From Candidatus Oscillochloris fontis (GTDB taxonomy: Bacteria; Chloroflexota; Chloroflexia; Chloroflexales; Chloroflexaceae): a stretch of DNA of 59,970 bases. The translations under genes and the position numbers were made by a program. Shown here one piece after another: positions 1 through 8,999 of the stretch (position 1 is the stretch's first letter; each line of letters opens with the position of its first letter). The DNA lies in contig NZ_RYFD01000028.1 of the NCBI RefSeq assembly GCF_004138135.1, forward strand, positions 1-59,970, read 5' to 3'. Under the pieces are notes generated by a model. The model was not told where the DNA came from and did no database searches. It saw only the letters and a program-made list of their open reading frames with translations.

Positions 1-83
1 CGCTACGGGCGACGCAAGGAGCATGATCTGGCACGAAAGACCGTCTTTATCCGTACATACGTACTGCGTAAGGTGAGTTATAC

Positions 84-136
84 AAGATACCGCTTAGCAA
101 TACTGAACGAATAGCAGTGTGACTATGCGGTATCTT
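84..136. other. imperfect hairpin downstream of the first glycosyltransferase
   Basis: Ten-base arms AAGATACCGC (84-93) and GCGGTATCTT (127-136) form an inverted repeat with a 33-base loop; on the plus strand the second arm runs into a short T tract. It may be a terminator between the minus-strand sugar operon and whatever lies left of the window. The rest of 1-156 shows no gene that I can support. Confidence 0.3.
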
Positions 137-156
137 TTAGAAGAACTGGTAACACA

Positions 157-959
157 CTACTCAACCGAATGAGATAGTGAGTGTTTCTGCTCTGTTCGCG
201 AACGAGCAACCCACGGCTGAAATGACTCAGTGCGCGGTCGCCGATAATCGCCCTTGGTGAGCATATGTTCCAACCAGACATACAGCACAATGAAGAGGTA
301 ACGACTACCCTGTTCTTCAAGTTTGAGGCTACTCACGCCGGTTTTACGGTTGTGCCAACTGATCGGAATAACCTTATAGCTATAGCCACGCACAATCGCC
401 TTGAGCGGAATCTCGACGGTAAGATTAAAGTGGGGCGAGATTAGGGGTTGGCAACCCCGGATCACCTCAGCACGGTAGCCTTTGAAGGCGTTGGTTATAT
501 CATTGCTACGCAGGCGGAAGAGGGTCTTGATAAAGTGGTTCGCCAGCCGGTTGATCACCAACTTAAAACGCGGGTAATCATAGATCCGTCCACCACGTAC
601 AAAGCGTGAGCCAAAGACACATTCGGCCTCATCACGCAGGATATAGTAGTAGCGCACAATATCGTCGGGATTATCGGAGGCATCGGCCATGACGACCACC
701 ACCGCATCACCGGTGAAGCGTTCGAGGCCATAGCGCACTGCCCGGCCAAAGCCGTGGGCACCCAAGTTACGTTCGAGACGCACCCCCGGATCAGTTGCCG
801 CACGCTCCTCCACCACGGCGCAGGTTGCATCGCTACTCCCATCATCTACCACGAGGATTTCATAAGGGATCGCCGCTTGGCTCAGACGTGTTCGTAGACC
901 ATCAATCGTAGCTCCAATATTACCCGCTTCATTGCGCGCGGGGATGACTATTGATAGTT

Positions 960-963
<4 letters not shown>
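157..963 (-). CDS. glycosyltransferase family 2, dolichyl-phosphate-mannose-synthase-like
   Basis: This 268-residue protein has the GT-A fold layout of family 2: an N-terminal [13 protein letters not shown] segment (residues 4-16), VVDDGSSD (38-45) for nucleotide binding, and [10 protein letters not shown] (92-101) as the metal-binding acidic motif. The length and the [10 protein letters not shown] stretch fit polyprenyl-phosphate sugar transferases that load a sugar on an undecaprenyl carrier at the membrane (family knowledge). The ATG at 963 is chosen because it overlaps the stop of the upstream epimerase as ATGA, implying translational coupling; an in-frame extension to 1032 lies wholly inside that gene. 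It is the last gene of a three-gene minus-strand operon with two epimerases, so it probably transfers a sugar that they produce. The exact donor is not readable from sequence. Confidence 0.88.
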
Positions 964-2024
<1,061 letters not shown>

Positions 2025-2036
2025 CGTCACTATCCT

Positions 2037-3161
2037 TTATTTAATAATCCCGTGCGCCCGCAACTCCTGATCCGCTTGCTGGAAGGAGTCCTGCTGGGGG
2101 GCGGTCGCCGACCAGTTGATGATCTCGGTCAGGCTGGCTTCCCAATCGGTCTGGGGGGTAAAGCCGAGCGTGGTTTGGAGTTGGCTGATGTCGGCAAGGC
2201 AGTGGCGAATGTCGCCCTTGCGGAATTGTCCGCTGACGGTGGGGGCGATCTCGGCACGACCGAGCAGACGGGCGAGGGTGCTGGCAATCTCGGCAATCGT
2301 GCGGCCCTTCCCGGTGCCCACATTCAACACCATCCCATCACTCGCCGGGTTCTCAACGGCCAGCGCGGCGGCGCGTACTACATCATGCACCGAGACGAAG
2401 TCGCGGGTCTGCTGGCCATCCTCATACACCATCGGGGCATGCCCGGCCATGATCCGGCTGAGGAAGATGGCGAGCACGCCGGTGTAGGGGTTACTGAGCG
2501 ACTGGCGCGGCCCATAGACATTGAAGAGGCGCAGGCAGGTGGTGGGGATGCCATAGAACTCACCTAGGCTGAGGGCCAGTTCTTCCTGGTAGCGCTTGGA
2601 GAGCGCATAGACGTTTTTGGCCATGGGTGCGGCACGCTCGGGCGTGGGTGCTGCAACCAACACTTCACCGGTAGCCGGATCAACTGGTTCCCAGCCCCAA
2701 CGATCAATCTGCTCCTGGGTGCGCACATCTACGCGCAGCAGCGTACCATCGCTAGGGCGGCGATAGAACCCCTCGCCATAGCCAGTCATCGAGGTGAAGA
2801 CGATCAGCTTGCGCAGGTTCTGTTTGCGCTCGATTAAGACATCGAGCAGCGCCGCCGTACCACCCGCGTTGGTGTCTATGTAGTGCTGGACGCGATACAT
2901 TGACTGGCCCACCCCAACGGCGGCGGCGGCGTGGATCACCACATCCACGCCCTCAAGTGCACGCCGGAGCGCATCTTTATCGCGCACATCAGCGATGTGG
3001 AGATCAACATCGGCGGCGAGGTACTCCGGGCGGCCCTGGGGATGTACCTGAGGATCGAGATTATCGAGGATACGTACCGCTGCGCCTTGGGCAAGGTAGT
3101 AATCGGCAAGAAACGAGCCGATAAACCCGGCCCCGCCGGTGATGAGCACCCGATCTGACAT
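2037..3161 (-). CDS. NAD-dependent nucleotide-sugar epimerase/dehydratase (extended SDR)
   Basis: A 374-residue protein with the classical extended-SDR features: GGAGFIGS (residues 9-16) for NAD binding, an Asp at the end of strand 2 (ILDNLD), a Ser in VFTSMTGYG (about 124), and the catalytic pair Tyr185/Lys189 in YALSK. This is the UDP-glucose 4-epimerase type of fold; the insertion between residues 130 and 175 makes the exact substrate unclear. It is the first gene of the minus-strand operon with the second epimerase and a polyprenyl-type glycosyltransferase. A strong extended -10 promoter lies about 90 bases upstream, next to the end of the preceding glycosyltransferase gene. Confidence 0.88.
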   Translation of the reverse strand: MSDRVLITGGAGFIGSFLADYYLAQGAAVRILDNLDPQVHPQGRPEYLAADVDLHIADVRDKDALRRALEGVDVVIHAAAAVGVGQSMYRVQHYIDTNAGGTAALLDVLIERKQNLRKLIVFTSMTGYGEGFYRRPSDGTLLRVDVRTQEQIDRWGWEPVDPATGEVLVAAPTPERAAPMAKNVYALSKRYQEELALSLGEFYGIPTTCLRLFNVYGPRQSLSNPYTGVLAIFLSRIMAGHAPMVYEDGQQTRDFVSVHDVVRAAALAVENPASDGMVLNVGTGKGRTIAEIASTLARLLGRAEIAPTVSGQFRKGDIRHCLADISQLQTTLGFTPQTDWEASLTEIINWSATAPQQDSFQQADQELRAHGIIK

Positions 3162-3249
3162 AATAGCGCCTTTATCTGTGGTATATGTCTATTTTCAGAT
3201 AGTTTCTTACTACTGAGCATGAAAAATCAGTGAGGAAAAAAGCCGCGCT

Positions 3250-3258
3250 ATTATAGCA
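3250..3258 (-). promoter_or_regulatory. extended -10 promoter for the epimerase-glycosyltransferase operon
   Basis: The minus strand reads TGCTATAAT, a perfect extended -10 element, overlapping the stop codon of the upstream glycosyltransferase gene. A start site about 7 bases downstream gives a leader of roughly 82 bases before the ATG at 3161. No good -35 hexamer is visible, as expected for an extended -10 promoter. Confidence 0.6.
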
Positions 3259-4291
3259 CGGGGTTGTGATGGTGTTGGCGGCGATGCACCCATCCCCACG
3301 CGGCACTAAAGTGCGCGGCCAGACCGAGTGGAATGTGGTGTTCAACAAGGCTCAAGGGGAACTTGAGCATGCGTGGGCGCAGCCGCGCCAAGCTCCATGC
3401 ATAGGCCAGGTAGCGCAGTGCCTGCGCGGATTGTCCGTTCTGGGCCTCCAGGTTCGCCATGGCAGCGTAGATGTCAGCCAGAACTGCTGGACGTTCCCGT
3501 TGCAACTCGGACGGAGTGCGCGGGTCGGCAAAAAATGCCTCGGCCACGTCCAGCCACTCCTGGTAGAAGCCGCTGGTATGGGCGACCGTCTTGGAGGTAG
3601 CGTGGAGGCGGTAGGTCGCGACGAGGGCGGGAACATGAAGCAACGGAGCCAGATGGGCAATCCGCGCCCAGTAGTCGCTGTCCATACTGTAGCGGCGGGT
3701 CAGGCTAAGCGGGCCAACCTGAGCCACAATCTCACGGCGCAGGAAGACGGTTGGTTGGGCCGGGATTTCGAGCCGCAAGAGAGCCAGCGGGCTGTAGGGG
3801 CGCGCATAAATGCGGGTGAGAGGGGCACCAGCGGCGTTGATATACTGCGCATCGGCATAGACCGCTGCGACGCCAGGGTTGCGCAACAAAGCATGAACTT
3901 GGGTGGAGATTGCACCGGGCAAGTAGGTGTCGTCACTATTCAGCCAGGCCAGAAGCTGGCCGCGACTGCGTGCCCAGCCCATGTTGATCGCGTTACTCTG
4001 GCTGCGTTGGCCCGCAACGAGCCAGCGCAGACGCGGTTCGTGGGCATAGGAGCGCAGAATCGCGTGGCTCTCGTCATCGCTGCCATCATCAACAACAAGG
4101 TACTCCAGGTTCGGATAGTCCTGAGTTAGGACACTCTCGATGGTCGTGCGCAGGTAGCGCCCCTGGTTATACGAAGGGGTGATGACGCTGACGAGGGGCA
4201 GGTGCGGATCGCGCAGCAGCGGCAGCGGCGCGGATTCAACACGAGCATAGGCGGCCCATGCGGGTGCGGCGTGGGCAAGTGGCAGATGCAT
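3251..4291 (-). CDS. glycosyltransferase family 2
   Basis: A 346-residue GT2 protein: VSVITPSYNQGRYL near residue 36, LVVDDGSDDES for nucleotide binding about 40 residues later, and WLNSDDTYLPGA as the metal-binding motif. The C-terminal third (about 240-346) is helical with a tetratricopeptide-like look and no clear catalytic role. The ATG at 4291 is taken as start: a TTG 27 bases upstream is possible by frame only, but a perfect extended -10 element lies between the two, so transcription begins at or next to this ATG and the message is probably leaderless. The gene is separate from the epimerase operon downstream, which has its own promoter at the end of this gene. Confidence 0.85.
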   Translation of the reverse strand: MHLPLAHAAPAWAAYARVESAPLPLLRDPHLPLVSVITPSYNQGRYLRTTIESVLTQDYPNLEYLVVDDGSDDESHAILRSYAHEPRLRWLVAGQRSQSNAINMGWARSRGQLLAWLNSDDTYLPGAISTQVHALLRNPGVAAVYADAQYINAAGAPLTRIYARPYSPLALLRLEIPAQPTVFLRREIVAQVGPLSLTRRYSMDSDYWARIAHLAPLLHVPALVATYRLHATSKTVAHTSGFYQEWLDVAEAFFADPRTPSELQRERPAVLADIYAAMANLEAQNGQSAQALRYLAYAWSLARLRPRMLKFPLSLVEHHIPLGLAAHFSAAWGWVHRRQHHHNPVL

Positions 4292-4297
4292 AGGGCG

Positions 4298-4306
4298 ATT
4301 ATACCA
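4298..4306 (-). promoter_or_regulatory. extended -10 promoter giving a probably leaderless mRNA
   Basis: The minus strand reads TGGTATAAT (4306-4298), then six bases, then the ATG at 4291. With the usual 6-7 base distance from the -10 hexamer to the start site, transcription starts on the A of the ATG. Confidence 0.6.
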
Positions 4307-4358
4307 AGAACGCGGCAAAGTGGCGGGTACTCTGGTTTGTCTTGCGCAGCATTCAGCA

Positions 4359-5333
4359 TCATAGAGATGACAATGTCACTCCATTCGAGGCATAGGCAAG
4401 CGCTGCATGTATGTCACGCACGATGGTCAGTCTACCAAAATCGATCCTGAGTTCGACGAGGGTCTGGGCCACTTCACTGCGTATCCCAGCCAGCAGCACT
4501 TGGGTACCGAGCAGATTGACGGCATTGACCAGTACGATCAGCCGACGCGCCACATCGGTATCAACAACGGTGATTCCGGTCAAGTCAATGATCAGCGTGC
4601 TGACATGGCGCTCGTGGATCGTCTTGAGCGCACGCTCCTCGATAAACCCCAAGCGTTCGTTATCGAGTGTCCCAACGAGGGGTAACACCAATACTTGATC
4701 GGCAATTGGGAGCAGCGGGACGGTGAGATCGCGGATAGCATTGCGCTGCGCTGCATTCTCGACGAGCAAGGCGTGTAGTTCTTCATTCCGCTGGGCGAGC
4801 GCCTCGGCGCGTTGATCGGCTGCAACCCGCGCCTGGTTAGCGCGCTCGTTGGCCTCGCTCAGACGACGTGCAGTATCAACAGAGAGCCGACTGAGAACCA
4901 TACCGACAACGACCATCATGTAGGTTATGAGGTTATCAATTTCCAGATAGGTCGTTTCGCCGCCAGTGCGCAACCCGACGACCGTCAGTAGCAGCACACC
5001 AGTAGCAACGACCCAGATCGGCTCGGCGAGGATCAGCGCCACAACCGGCGGCAAGAAGATTTCGGGGGCCATGGACTGGGAGAGAAAGGGTTCTTGAAGA
5101 AAGCTCGCAACGAACCCCACCACTGTGATCACCGCAAGGTAGCGCGCTGGCTCCCAGCCACGCCAGTAGGCGATACATAGCACCAGTAAGATTATGCCAC
5201 CGATACCGAAGGCAATAATCTGATTCTGTCCGCCCTTGATAACAAAGATCAAGGCTTGGGCAAGACTGCTTACAGAGAGAAAGATCAGGAGACCAAGATT
5301 GATCTGACGCTGCGTCAGGGCGATTGTATTCAT
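4359..5333 (-). CDS. membrane-anchored STAS-domain regulator (RsbR-like)
   Basis: A 324-residue protein with six hydrophobic segments in residues 10-150, a coiled-coil-like linker rich in Ala/Arg/Glu (about 155-200), and a C-terminal STAS domain (about 215-320). The RsbR-type signature is readable: VLVLPLVGTLDNER, then TLIIDLTGITVVDTDVA around the position where Ser/Thr phosphorylation occurs in RsbR/RsbS proteins, and GTQVLLAGIRSEVAQTL. In this family the protein is a sensor part of a partner-switching (stressosome-like) system; the membrane N-terminus suggests it senses envelope or membrane state. It stands alone here; a SpoIIE-type phosphatase at 17832-19694 could be a partner but is not linked. 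A TATAAT (minus strand, 5375-5370) lies about 37 bases upstream of the ATG. Confidence 0.82.
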   Translation of the reverse strand: MNTIALTQRQINLGLLIFLSVSSLAQALIFVIKGGQNQIIAFGIGGIILLVLCIAYWRGWEPARYLAVITVVGFVASFLQEPFLSQSMAPEIFLPPVVALILAEPIWVVATGVLLLTVVGLRTGGETTYLEIDNLITYMMVVVGMVLSRLSVDTARRLSEANERANQARVAADQRAEALAQRNEELHALLVENAAQRNAIRDLTVPLLPIADQVLVLPLVGTLDNERLGFIEERALKTIHERHVSTLIIDLTGITVVDTDVARRLIVLVNAVNLLGTQVLLAGIRSEVAQTLVELRIDFGRLTIVRDIHAALAYASNGVTLSSL

Positions 5334-5420
5334 GAGTCACTCTGGATGTCTTTAGCAAGGTTATCATCCATTATACATGACTTATAACTTAATATACACT
5401 GCGCAGCCTAGAATGGTAGG

Positions 5421-5530
5421 GCATGGGCAAAGTCCTTGGGGCTGCGCCCCAAACTCCAATTTTTGGTGTATGTTGGCGGATTCGCCACCAACATACACCA
5501 AAAAATAGGGAGGCGGGTTTGCGTTTCAGG
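5421..5530. repeat. three-hairpin repeat, copy A (variable-arm palindrome family)
   Basis: The copy begins GGGCATGGGCAAAGTC, continues with a short CTTGGGGCTGCGCCCCAA hairpin, and has a long central hairpin with arms around GGTGTATGTTGGCG and CGCCACCAACATACACC, flanked by A/T tracts. It lies between the FmdB-like gene and the STAS gene (both minus) and could act as a terminator. The far end after 5515 is degenerate. Confidence 0.65.
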
Positions 5531-5570
5531 TGGAGGAGGGTTACGCGGTTCACGACCGCGAGGGGAAGCC

Positions 5571-5780
5571 TCAGCCAACCGGGCCGCAGGAGGCACCGGA
5601 GGAGGAGGAGGAGGAGGCCGAACCACCGCGTGGGCCAGAGGTGGCAAACATCGAGAGTATGCGCTCGGCCTGATCGCCGCCACATGTGGGGCAGACGACC
5701 TTAGGGGCCGATTCGGTGCTGCGCACGAGGCGCTCAAAGCGGCTTTCGCAATCGGGACATTGATATTCGTAAAGCGGCAT
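5571..5780 (-). CDS. FmdB-family zinc ribbon protein
   Basis: A 69-residue protein starting MPLYEYQCPDC, with a second CPTCGGDQAERILSMF motif: two CxxC pairs about 25 residues apart that form the zinc ribbon of the FmdB (putative regulatory protein) family. The C-terminus is a low-complexity Gly/Ser tail, common in this family. The start is secure because the family begins exactly with MPxYEYxC. It diverges from the SulP gene, with 118 bases between starts. Molecular function of the family is not established. Confidence 0.9.
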   Translation of the reverse strand: MPLYEYQCPDCESRFERLVRSTESAPKVVCPTCGGDQAERILSMFATSGPRGGSASSSSSSGASCGPVG

Positions 5781-5834
5781 ACGAAATGAACCTCCATGTG
5801 TGGGTTGTTTGTGGTTTAGATGCGTGGGGTGCGG

Positions 5835-5863
5835 TTGAGGTTACAGCGAGAGCATGCTACTAT
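5835..5863 (+). promoter_or_regulatory. probable promoter of the SulP-glpX operon
   Basis: TTGAGG at 5835-5840 and TACTAT at 5858-5863 are 17 bases apart, and TGC just before the second hexamer makes an extended -10. The ATG at 5899 follows with a GGAGG ribosome site at 5886-5890. Confidence 0.55.
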
Positions 5864-5898
5864 GAGCCACCCCAACCAGTATCTTGGAGGTGGTGGCC

Positions 5899-8025
5899 AT
5901 GCTGGCCTACATGCGTAGTACATCAACGCTCTTCACGCAGCCGCTCCGGCTTCTACGTGGCTATTCGATCCCCAACCTTCAGGCGGATCTGGTTGCTGGA
6001 GCCTCGGTGGGGGTGGTGTTACTGCCCCAAGCCCTAGCCTTCTCGCTCTTGGCTGGCTTGCCCCCCACCATGGGCCTCTATGCGGCGGTAGTGGCCGGGA
6101 TCATCGGGGCGCTCTGGGGTTCCTCCAGCCATTTGCATACTGGCCCCACCAATACCGCTTCGATCCTGGCTTTTTCGGTGCTGTTGCCGATTGCAGCACC
6201 AGGTAGCCCAGAATTTGTGGCTGCTGCGGGTCTGATCGCGGTGATGGCCGGGGTCTTTCGCTTGATCATGGGGCTGGCTCGGCTGGGCCTGTTGGTCAAT
6301 TTTGTCTCCGATTCGGTGGCAGTGGGCTTTACTGCTGGGGCTGGCATCCTGATTATGTCCAATCAGATCGAGCCGCTGCTGCGCATGAATCTAGCAGGCA
6401 ATGGCGGTCTACTCGCGACCCTACGCTCGACGGTGATCCAGATTCGCGAGTTGCATGCGCCTTCGATGCTGTTGGGGCTGGGGACGATTGCGCTCTTGGT
6501 GATGTTGCCCAAGTTGCAGCGCAAGTTGCCCGCTGTGCTACTGAGTGTGGTGATTGGCGGCTTGGTTTCGTGGGGGTTGGGGTTGGAGCATTGGGGTGTC
6601 GAGGTTCTGGGCGAGTTGCCGCGTAGCCTGCCGCCGCTGGCGCACCTGCCACTGCTCGATCTGCATCTGATTGGCCAGTTGGCGAATGGGGCTTTGGCGT
6701 TGGCTATGATTGGGTTGGTGGAGGCGGTGGCAATTGCGCGCGCGGTGGCAAGCCATTCACGCCAGCGCCTGGATAGTAACCAGGAGTTTGTTGGCCAAGG
6801 CTTGGCCAATATCGCCGCCGGGTTCTTCAGTGGCTACCCGGTGTCGGGGTCGTTTAATCGTTCAGCCTTGAGCTACCAGTCGGGGGCTAAGTCTGGGATG
6901 GCCAACGCCTTTTCGGGGCTGTTTGTGCTGCTCGCGATCTTTGTGCTAACGCCCTTCATCGCGCATCTGCCGCGTGCGGTGTTGGCGGGTACGCTGGTGG
7001 TGACCGCCTATAGTATGATTGACCGCCGAGCTATGCTGCGGATCTGGCGCGGGGCCAAGGGAGATACCGCGATTATGTTGGTGACGCTGGCGGCGACGCT
7101 GGTGCTGCCGTTGCAGTTTGCGGTGCTGACTGGGGTGTTGATGTCGCTGGGCTACTATCTGCTCAAGACGAGTATGCCCCAGGTGTTGGATGTGGTGCCC
7201 GATGAGAGCTTTCAGCATTGGGCGCACCAGCCGCAGCGCCCTAGTTGCCCGCAGTTGGCGGTGGTGGATCTGTTGGGCGATCTCTACTTTGGTGCAGCTA
7301 ATCACGTCGAGGAGAGTCTGTATACTATTCTCGCCCGCCAGCCCCACCAGCGCTTCCTGATGCTGCGCATGCATAGCGTCCAACACTGTGATATTAGTGG
7401 TATTCGGGCCTTGGAGAATGTCTTGCAGGTCTGCCGGGATCGCGGTGGCGGGATGTTTCTGGTGCGCGTGCGTGACCCGGTGCTGCGGGTGATGCAGCGC
7501 ACCGGGTTTGTGAAGTTGCTCGGTGAACAGGGCTTTTTGGATGAGGATGAGGCGATTAGCCGCATCTTCCACCGCGTGCTCGATCCGGCGGTTTGTATCT
7601 ATGAGTGTGAACTGCGGGTCTTCCGCGAGTGTCAGGATCTGCCCAAGCGTGAATTTCCGGGTGGTGTGGCGAGTCTGGCCGATTACGGGCCGTTGCCGAA
7701 GATTCCAGAGATCAATGTCCACGATCTGTGGCAACATCTGCGTAGTGAGACGCCGCCACTGGTGGTGGATGTGCGCGAGCCGCGTGAATATCGCCAGGGC
7801 CATATCCCAGAGGCGAAGTTGGTGCCGCTGCTCAATATTCTGCGCGACAGTGAGAATCTGCCGCGCTACCGCCAGATTGTGTTGGTGTGCCAGAGTGGAC
7901 GGCGGAGTATCCGGGCGGCGGCGCATCTGCACGCCAACGGCTACTATGATCTGACGATCCTTCATGGGGGGATGTTGTCCTGGGAAGCAGCGGCATTGTT
8001 AGAGGCAGTTGAGGTACCGGGATGA
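5899..8025 (+). CDS. SulP-family anion transporter with STAS and C-terminal rhodanese domains
   Basis: A 708-residue protein in three parts. Residues about 15-420 form the SulP transmembrane core, starting GYSIPNLQADLVAGASVGVV and including the AGLPPTMGLYAAVVA segment typical of sulfate permeases. A STAS domain follows (about 445-560, PQLAVVDLLGDLYFGAAN). The end (about 603-700) is a rhodanese domain with DVREPREYRQGHIP and the active-site loop CQSGRRS (Cys664), which can carry a persulfide. The family moves sulfate or bicarbonate across the inner membrane; coupling to a rhodanese suggests a sulfur-linked substrate or control. The ATG at 5899 is chosen for the GGAGG at 5886-5890; a TTG at 5884 overlaps that site. 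It overlaps the next gene as ATGA, so the two are cotranslated. Confidence 0.88.
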   Translation: MLAYMRSTSTLFTQPLRLLRGYSIPNLQADLVAGASVGVVLLPQALAFSLLAGLPPTMGLYAAVVAGIIGALWGSSSHLHTGPTNTASILAFSVLLPIAAPGSPEFVAAAGLIAVMAGVFRLIMGLARLGLLVNFVSDSVAVGFTAGAGILIMSNQIEPLLRMNLAGNGGLLATLRSTVIQIRELHAPSMLLGLGTIALLVMLPKLQRKLPAVLLSVVIGGLVSWGLGLEHWGVEVLGELPRSLPPLAHLPLLDLHLIGQLANGALALAMIGLVEAVAIARAVASHSRQRLDSNQEFVGQGLANIAAGFFSGYPVSGSFNRSALSYQSGAKSGMANAFSGLFVLLAIFVLTPFIAHLPRAVLAGTLVVTAYSMIDRRAMLRIWRGAKGDTAIMLVTLAATLVLPLQFAVLTGVLMSLGYYLLKTSMPQVLDVVPDESFQHWAHQPQRPSCPQLAVVDLLGDLYFGAANHVEESLYTILARQPHQRFLMLRMHSVQHCDISGIRALENVLQVCRDRGGGMFLVRVRDPVLRVMQRTGFVKLLGEQGFLDEDEAISRIFHRVLDPAVCIYECELRVFRECQDLPKREFPGGVASLADYGPLPKIPEINVHDLWQHLRSETPPLVVDVREPREYRQGHIPEAKLVPLLNILRDSENLPRYRQIVLVCQSGRRSIRAAAHLHANGYYDLTILHGGMLSWEAAALLEAVEVPG

Positions 8026-8999
8026 GTGAAGTCAAACTCTACCGTAATATGGGCTTGGATTTGGTGCGCACGACCGAGGCGGCGGCGATTAGTGCGGCGC
8101 GCTGGATGGGGTTGGGGCGTAGTGATGAGGCGGATCGGGCGGCAAGCGCGGCTATGTTGCGGGCGCTCGACCGACTGAAGATGAATGGCCAGATTGCAAT
8201 GGGTGAAGATAGCCGGGTGGGGATCGGGCTACCTGAGTTGCACGCGGGTCGGGCCGTCGGCACCGGGCGCGGCATTCCCACCGATGTGATGGTAGACCCG
8301 ATTGATGGGCGACGCCTCTTGGCCTATGGGCGCGCCGGGGCGATCTCGGTGGCGGCGGTGGCCACCCGTGGCTCGATGTGGTCGCCTAGCCCCGCCGCCT
8401 ACATGGAGAAGATGGTGGTCAACCGCACCGCCGCCGCCGCGCTGGTGCCGGAGTGTTTGGATGCCCCGGCAGCATGGACGTTGGCGCTGGTGGCGCGGGC
8501 GAAGGGCAAGGCAGTGCGCGACTTGGTCGTCTTTTTGTTGGATCGCCCCCGGCATCAGGATCTGCTGGAGGAGATTCGGGCCGCCGGGGCTAGGGTGATG
8601 CTCACCGATGATGGCGATATTTCGGGGGCGCTGTTGGCGGCGGCTCCAAATGGGCCGGTGGATCTGCTGATCGGCGTGGGTGGAGCCTCCGAGGGGTTGC
8701 TCTCGGCGTGCGCGGTGAAAGCGTTGGGCGGCGGGATGTTGGCGCGATTGGCCCCGCAGAGTGCCGAGGAGCGCGCTGCCTTGATCGAGGCGCGGGTTGA
8801 GACCAAGCGTATCTTCAATTGTGAGGATATGGTCGCCGGGGATCAGGTCTTTTTTGTGGCCACCGGAATCACCTCTGGGTTGCTGCTTGAGGGGGTCAGT
8901 TTTGAACATGATCGCGCCAGCACCAACTCGTTGATCCTGCGCTGCGAGACGCGCACCCGGCGCACTATTCAGGCCGAACATCTGATAACGGCGGTATAA
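8022..8999 (+). CDS. glpX: GlpX-family (class II) fructose-1,6-bisphosphatase homologue with altered active-site motifs
   Basis: A 325-residue protein with overall GlpX layout: RNMGLDLVRTTEAAAISAA at the N-terminus, MVDPIDGRR (90-98), GRAGAISVAAVA, and GVGGASEGLLSACAVKALGG near 220. Canonical GlpX carries GEGE and DPIEGTT metal/phosphate motifs; here they read GEDS (61-64) and DPIDGRR (92-98), so the Glu and Thr that E. coli GlpX uses (its residues 88 and 90) are Asp95 and Arg97. The later Glu (ASEG) is kept. The enzyme would hydrolyse fructose-1,6-bisphosphate or a related bisphosphate in gluconeogenesis if active. It overlaps the transporter gene by four bases and the next gene by one, so it is in one operon with them. 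Confidence 0.82.
   Translation: MSEVKLYRNMGLDLVRTTEAAAISAARWMGLGRSDEADRAASAAMLRALDRLKMNGQIAMGEDSRVGIGLPELHAGRAVGTGRGIPTDVMVDPIDGRRLLAYGRAGAISVAAVATRGSMWSPSPAAYMEKMVVNRTAAAALVPECLDAPAAWTLALVARAKGKAVRDLVVFLLDRPRHQDLLEEIRAAGARVMLTDDGDISGALLAAAPNGPVDLLIGVGGASEGLLSACAVKALGGGMLARLAPQSAEERAALIEARVETKRIFNCEDMVAGDQVFFVATGITSGLLLEGVSFEHDRASTNSLILRCETRTRRTIQAEHLITAV

Noticed and set aside
5408-5797. Proline-rich frames opposite and beside the FmdB-like gene
   Set aside because: They are out-of-frame readings of a repeat and of the Gly/Ser tail of FmdB, without ribosome sites.
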